Below are positions 6,502 through 8,410 of a stretch of DNA of 8,410 nt, piece by piece. Below the pieces are notes generated by a model. It saw only the letters and a list, made by a program, of their open reading frames with translations, did not search any database and had not been told where the DNA came from. Every line of letters begins with the position of its first letter. The first letter of the stretch is position 1. The stretch is from Oligoflexia bacterium. GTDB taxonomy: Bacteria > Bdellovibrionota > UBA1018. The stretch spans positions 1 through 8,410 of the forward strand of contig JANXTV010000139.1 in NCBI GenBank assembly GCA_025352185.1. The letters run 5' to 3'. Position numbers and translations under genes: made by a program.

Positions 6502-7371
6502 TTACTTCACGCAAGGGTTAGAGCGAACGTCACTCGGAAGAATGAAGTTCTTCGAAGGAACGACTTTCCATCCGCGGGTGAGGAGTTCGTTATACTTCGC
6601 GGTTGCGAGGCTCGGAGTTTTCGTCGAATCCCAGAAGACGTCATTTCCGGTCAGTCCGCAGTTCGCGTCCGTGGCGGAATTCTCCGCGGAGACCTTACGC
6701 CACATTAAGGTGAGGGCGATGTGGTACCGAGGACCTTGGTAGAATTTTACCCGGATTGGGCGGGAGATATTCTTTTTCAGTTCGATGCCTTTCGAAGCGC
6801 ATCCCATCCGAGTCGGGTGTTCGCCGTCGTTATCGACGAGGAGCGTGCCGGCGTCCGTGAGGGTCGCGTCGATGTTGAGGACCGCGCCGTCGTCAGAAAG
6901 TAAGGCGAGCTGGTAGAAGCCCGCGGAGTCGGTGTCGCTGAGTAAGAGTTCGCTGCGCACGTCGATCGAAAACCATTCGATCAGCGTATCGCCGCTCGAA
7001 GTCTTTAAGGCGGCTCCGGTTTTTGAATCCACGAATCCTTTCGTGAAGGCGACCGTCGGAACGTCGAGCTGACTCAGAATCAGTTTAACTCCCGCGTCCT
7101 TTCCTTTCGAAACCATGTCGAGAACCGAAGAATACCGAGGCTGCGAAGCTTCGAGATACTGGATCGATCCGGCTAAGCCGTTTTGGTTTGATGGAGGATT
7201 TGCCGGATCGAAAGGGGAGCAAACCGTCGGGGGTTCGGTCTGGGAAAAGCTGCCGCCGTTTTCAAACGCGAACTCTGCCCTTCCGCATCCGCTCAGGGCG
7301 ATCGCGATTAAGGTTGCTCCGGCGAGCAGAAGAAAAGTGGATTGAGTCGTGAACCGAGATTGAGACATCAT
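6502..7371 (-). CDS. PA14-domain-like lipoprotein
   Basis: Starting at ATG 7371 the product has 289 residues; a second ATG follows immediately at 7368, and an ATG at 7431 overlaps the likely -10 and is rejected. A hydrophobic segment ends in the lipobox ALSGC, with C29 predicted to be lipidated, so the mature protein is membrane-anchored in the envelope. Residues about 65-227 resemble a PA14 beta-barrel domain. The domain opens with GLAGSIQYLE (65-74). GFYQLALLSDDGAVLNID (151-168) matches the family's G-Y-F-x-L-x-SDDGxxLxID core, then VDNDGEH (179-185), and VKFYQGPRYHIALTLMW (208-224) matches the closing YxQGPxxxLxLxW strands. PA14 domains often bind carbohydrates or sit in adhesins and glycosidases; here there is no catalytic domain. 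Five cysteines besides C29 may form disulphides. It is convergent with the barrel gene and divergent from the OmpA-like gene. PA14 homology is assigned by eye. Confidence 0.87.
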   Translation of the reverse strand: MMSQSRFTTQSTFLLLAGATLIAIALSGCGRAEFAFENGGSFSQTEPPTVCSPFDPANPPSNQNGLAGSIQYLEASQPRYSSVLDMVSKGKDAGVKLILSQLDVPTVAFTKGFVDSKTGAALKTSSGDTLIEWFSIDVRSELLLSDTDSAGFYQLALLSDDGAVLNIDATLTDAGTLLVDNDGEHPTRMGCASKGIELKKNISRPIRVKFYQGPRYHIALTLMWRKVSAENSATDANCGLTGNDVFWDSTKTPSLATAKYNELLTRGWKVVPSKNFILPSDVRSNPCVK

Positions 7372-7421
7372 ATGACTTACTATCGCAAGGGTTAGGCCAG
7401 GCTGCACCGCGGTAAGTCCTT

Positions 7422-7430
7422 GATATAACA
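7422..7430 (-). promoter_or_regulatory. Putative extended -10 element for the PA14 lipoprotein gene
   Basis: On the minus strand TGTTATATC fits an extended -10 (TGn followed by TATAtc, four of six consensus bases). No matching -35 is visible at 16-18 bases. Transcription would begin around 7415 and leave a leader of about 45 bases before the ATG at 7371. The site overlaps the upstream ATG at 7431, which argues that this ATG is not the start. Confidence 0.35.
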
Positions 7431-7522
7431 TGCGATGTGTCTTGCTAGACCTAGGGGTTAGCCATACACTTGCCTAAAGTTTCACTGTTTCGCTGCGCCC
7501 TCCTTTAGATGCCCTAGTTTTG

Positions 7523-7528
7523 AGAGGA
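7523..7528 (+). promoter_or_regulatory. Strong ribosome binding site of the OmpA-family gene
   Basis: AGAGGA lies six bases before the ATG at 7535 and is the best Shine-Dalgarno match at any start in this window. This fits the high expression expected of an OmpA-type porin and fixes the start codon. Confidence 0.75.
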
Positions 7529-7534
7529 AATTTC

Positions 7535-8410
7535 ATGCGTCTTCACCTTGGTCTCCTGAGTCTATTCCTGGCCCTCCTTACGCCCCAGGCGGAGGCGAAC
7601 GTTGTCGGAACCGATGCCCAGAACTTTAACCCCACCACGAGCGGCCTGGACTTCGTAACGGTTCATTCGTCGGAGACGCTCCAGCCCGGGTACTTTAACG
7701 TGGGCCTCTATTTAAACCAGGCCTGGGATGCGCTCCCGCGGTTTAAGGGGCAGCCCGGCTACGACGACCGGCTGCTCGGAATGGATCTAAATTTCGGGGT
7801 GGGTCTCCTGAATCGGTGGGACGCCGGATTTAGCTTACCCTCCGTATTAAATCAGAACGTCTCGAACGCTTCGGGATTTCGTGGGCGCTATTCTTCGAAC
7901 GGCCTGACCGAGATGAAGGTGAACTCGAAGTATCGCCTCTCGGGAGAACTCGACGGCGGATTCGCGGCGGTCGCTTCGGCGAACTTTAACCTGATCGAAA
8001 ATAATCCCTACGTCGGGATCAACAGCGGACCGACGTATAATCTCGAAATGGTCTACGACCGCACGTTTGGAGAAATCGCCGCGGCGGTAAACTTCGGCCA
8101 CCGGTGGCGGAGTTCCGGGACCGCTATCCCGGGAATTCCGATTCGACCCTTCGGAAACCAGTGGATCGCCTCGATCGGGGGAAACTACCGAATCGAAAAA
8201 TGGGATTCGAAGCTCGTCGCCGAACTTTTCGGGAGTCTGCCCGTGTCGTCTACGAACGAGGACGAGGATCGTCAAGCGTCGTCACTCGAAGTCCTCCTCG
8301 GAATTAAGCACGACTTTAATCATAATATCGCCGGACATTTCGGCGTCGGGCGGGAAGTCCTTTCGGGGCTCGCCTCCCCGAACTTCCGTATCTATACGGG
8401 GGTGAACATC
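7535..8410 (+). CDS. OmpA-family outer-membrane porin, N-terminal barrel (partial)
   Basis: The frame is open for 292 codons from ATG 7535 to the right edge. Residues 1-21 are a signal peptide with cleavage at AEA/NVV. The mature start QNFNPTTSGLDFVTVHSSETLQPGYFNVGLYLN (29-61) is a pattern I associate with OmpA-like porins of predatory and other former deltaproteobacterial lineages. Many amphipathic strands follow (LGMDLNFGVGLLNRWDAGFS at 81-100, FGEIAAAVNFGHRW at 178-191). The visible part ends with SPNFRIYTGVNI (281-292), which resembles the last barrel strand that precedes the linker and the C-terminal peptidoglycan-binding OmpA domain. That domain would lie just past the window and is not seen. 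The expected role is to anchor the outer membrane to peptidoglycan and form a pore. The gene is divergent from the PA14 lipoprotein gene across a shared upstream region. Confidence 0.88.
   Translation, partial: MRLHLGLLSLFLALLTPQAEANVVGTDAQNFNPTTSGLDFVTVHSSETLQPGYFNVGLYLNQAWDALPRFKGQPGYDDRLLGMDLNFGVGLLNRWDAGFSLPSVLNQNVSNASGFRGRYSSNGLTEMKVNSKYRLSGELDGGFAAVASANFNLIENNPYVGINSGPTYNLEMVYDRTFGEIAAAVNFGHRWRSSGTAIPGIPIRPFGNQWIASIGGNYRIEKWDSKLVAELFGSLPVSSTNEDEDRQASSLEVLLGIKHDFNHNIAGHFGVGREVLSGLASPNFRIYTGVNI

Larger units (their letters stand above)
7372..7534. promoter_or_regulatory. Divergent intergenic region between PA14 lipoprotein and OmpA-family gene
   Basis: This 163-base AT-richer gap must supply promoters in both directions. 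Two similar sites occur on the plus strand: GGGTTAGGCCA (7389-7399) and GGGTTAGCCA (7455-7464), 66 bases apart. Between them lies CTAGACCTAG (7445-7454), a short inverted repeat. For the plus strand, TTGATA (7420-7425) resembles a -35 but has no good -10 at normal spacing; TTCACT (7481-7486) with TTTAGA (7504-7509) has 17-base spacing but is a weak match. No operator can be named. Confidence 0.4.

Noticed and set aside
6510..7395. 12-base direct repeat CGCAAGGGTTAG at 6510-6521 and 7384-7395 flanking the PA14 lipoprotein gene
   Set aside because: About two chance 12-mer pairs are expected in a window this long. One copy is coding sequence (SNPC codons), and there are no mobile-element hallmarks.
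7372..7431. ATG 7431 as start of the PA14 lipoprotein
   Set aside because: It would put 20 extra residues before a normal lipoprotein signal peptide and overlaps the likely extended -10 element.
7847..8275. Minus-strand 142-codon frame
   Set aside because: It is the antisense shadow of the OmpA-family gene, which has a strong ribosome binding site, a signal peptide and family motifs.

Overview
The window looks like chromosomal DNA of a Gram-negative (diderm), moderately GC-rich bacterium. It carries two lipoboxed lipoproteins, a PorV/FadL-type outer-membrane barrel and an OmpA-type porin whose N-terminal sequence has a style I associate with Bdellovibrionota (Bdellovibrio relatives). That taxonomic placement is an inference from sequence style, not a database result. 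Coding density is very high: no gene-free stretch exceeds about 165 bases, and there are no tRNA/rRNA genes, insertion sequences, CRISPR arrays or phage genes that I can see.

Layout. (1) Positions 1908 to 1, minus strand: one uninterrupted 636-codon frame that starts in the window and runs off its left edge. It is a large, unrecognised protein whose middle part resembles the second half of an N6-adenine DNA methylase fold, but without the catalytic motif. (2) A 127-base divergent intergenic region. (3) A compact plus-strand cluster that could be one operon: rsmD (16S rRNA G966 methyltransferase), coaD (coenzyme A biosynthesis), an aspartate-type aminotransferase, a Cys-rich lipoprotein and a PorV/FadL-like outer-membrane barrel. 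Gaps are 17, 21 and 49 bases, and the last two genes overlap at a TGATG. (4) A convergent minus-strand lipoprotein with a PA14-like domain. Its stop codon abuts the barrel gene's stop, and a good intrinsic terminator for it lies inside the 3' end of the barrel gene. (5) A 163-base divergent region, then the N-terminal barrel of an OmpA-family porin that runs off the right edge.

The first three operon genes are housekeeping (translation, CoA, amino acids). The rest of the right half is envelope biology: two surface or periplasmic lipoproteins and two outer-membrane barrels. The strongest unusual points are the apparently inactive methylase-like protein next to rsmD, the terminator embedded antisense in a coding region, and the translationally coupled Cys-rich lipoprotein/barrel pair. 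I did not find a clear new defence or mobile system.
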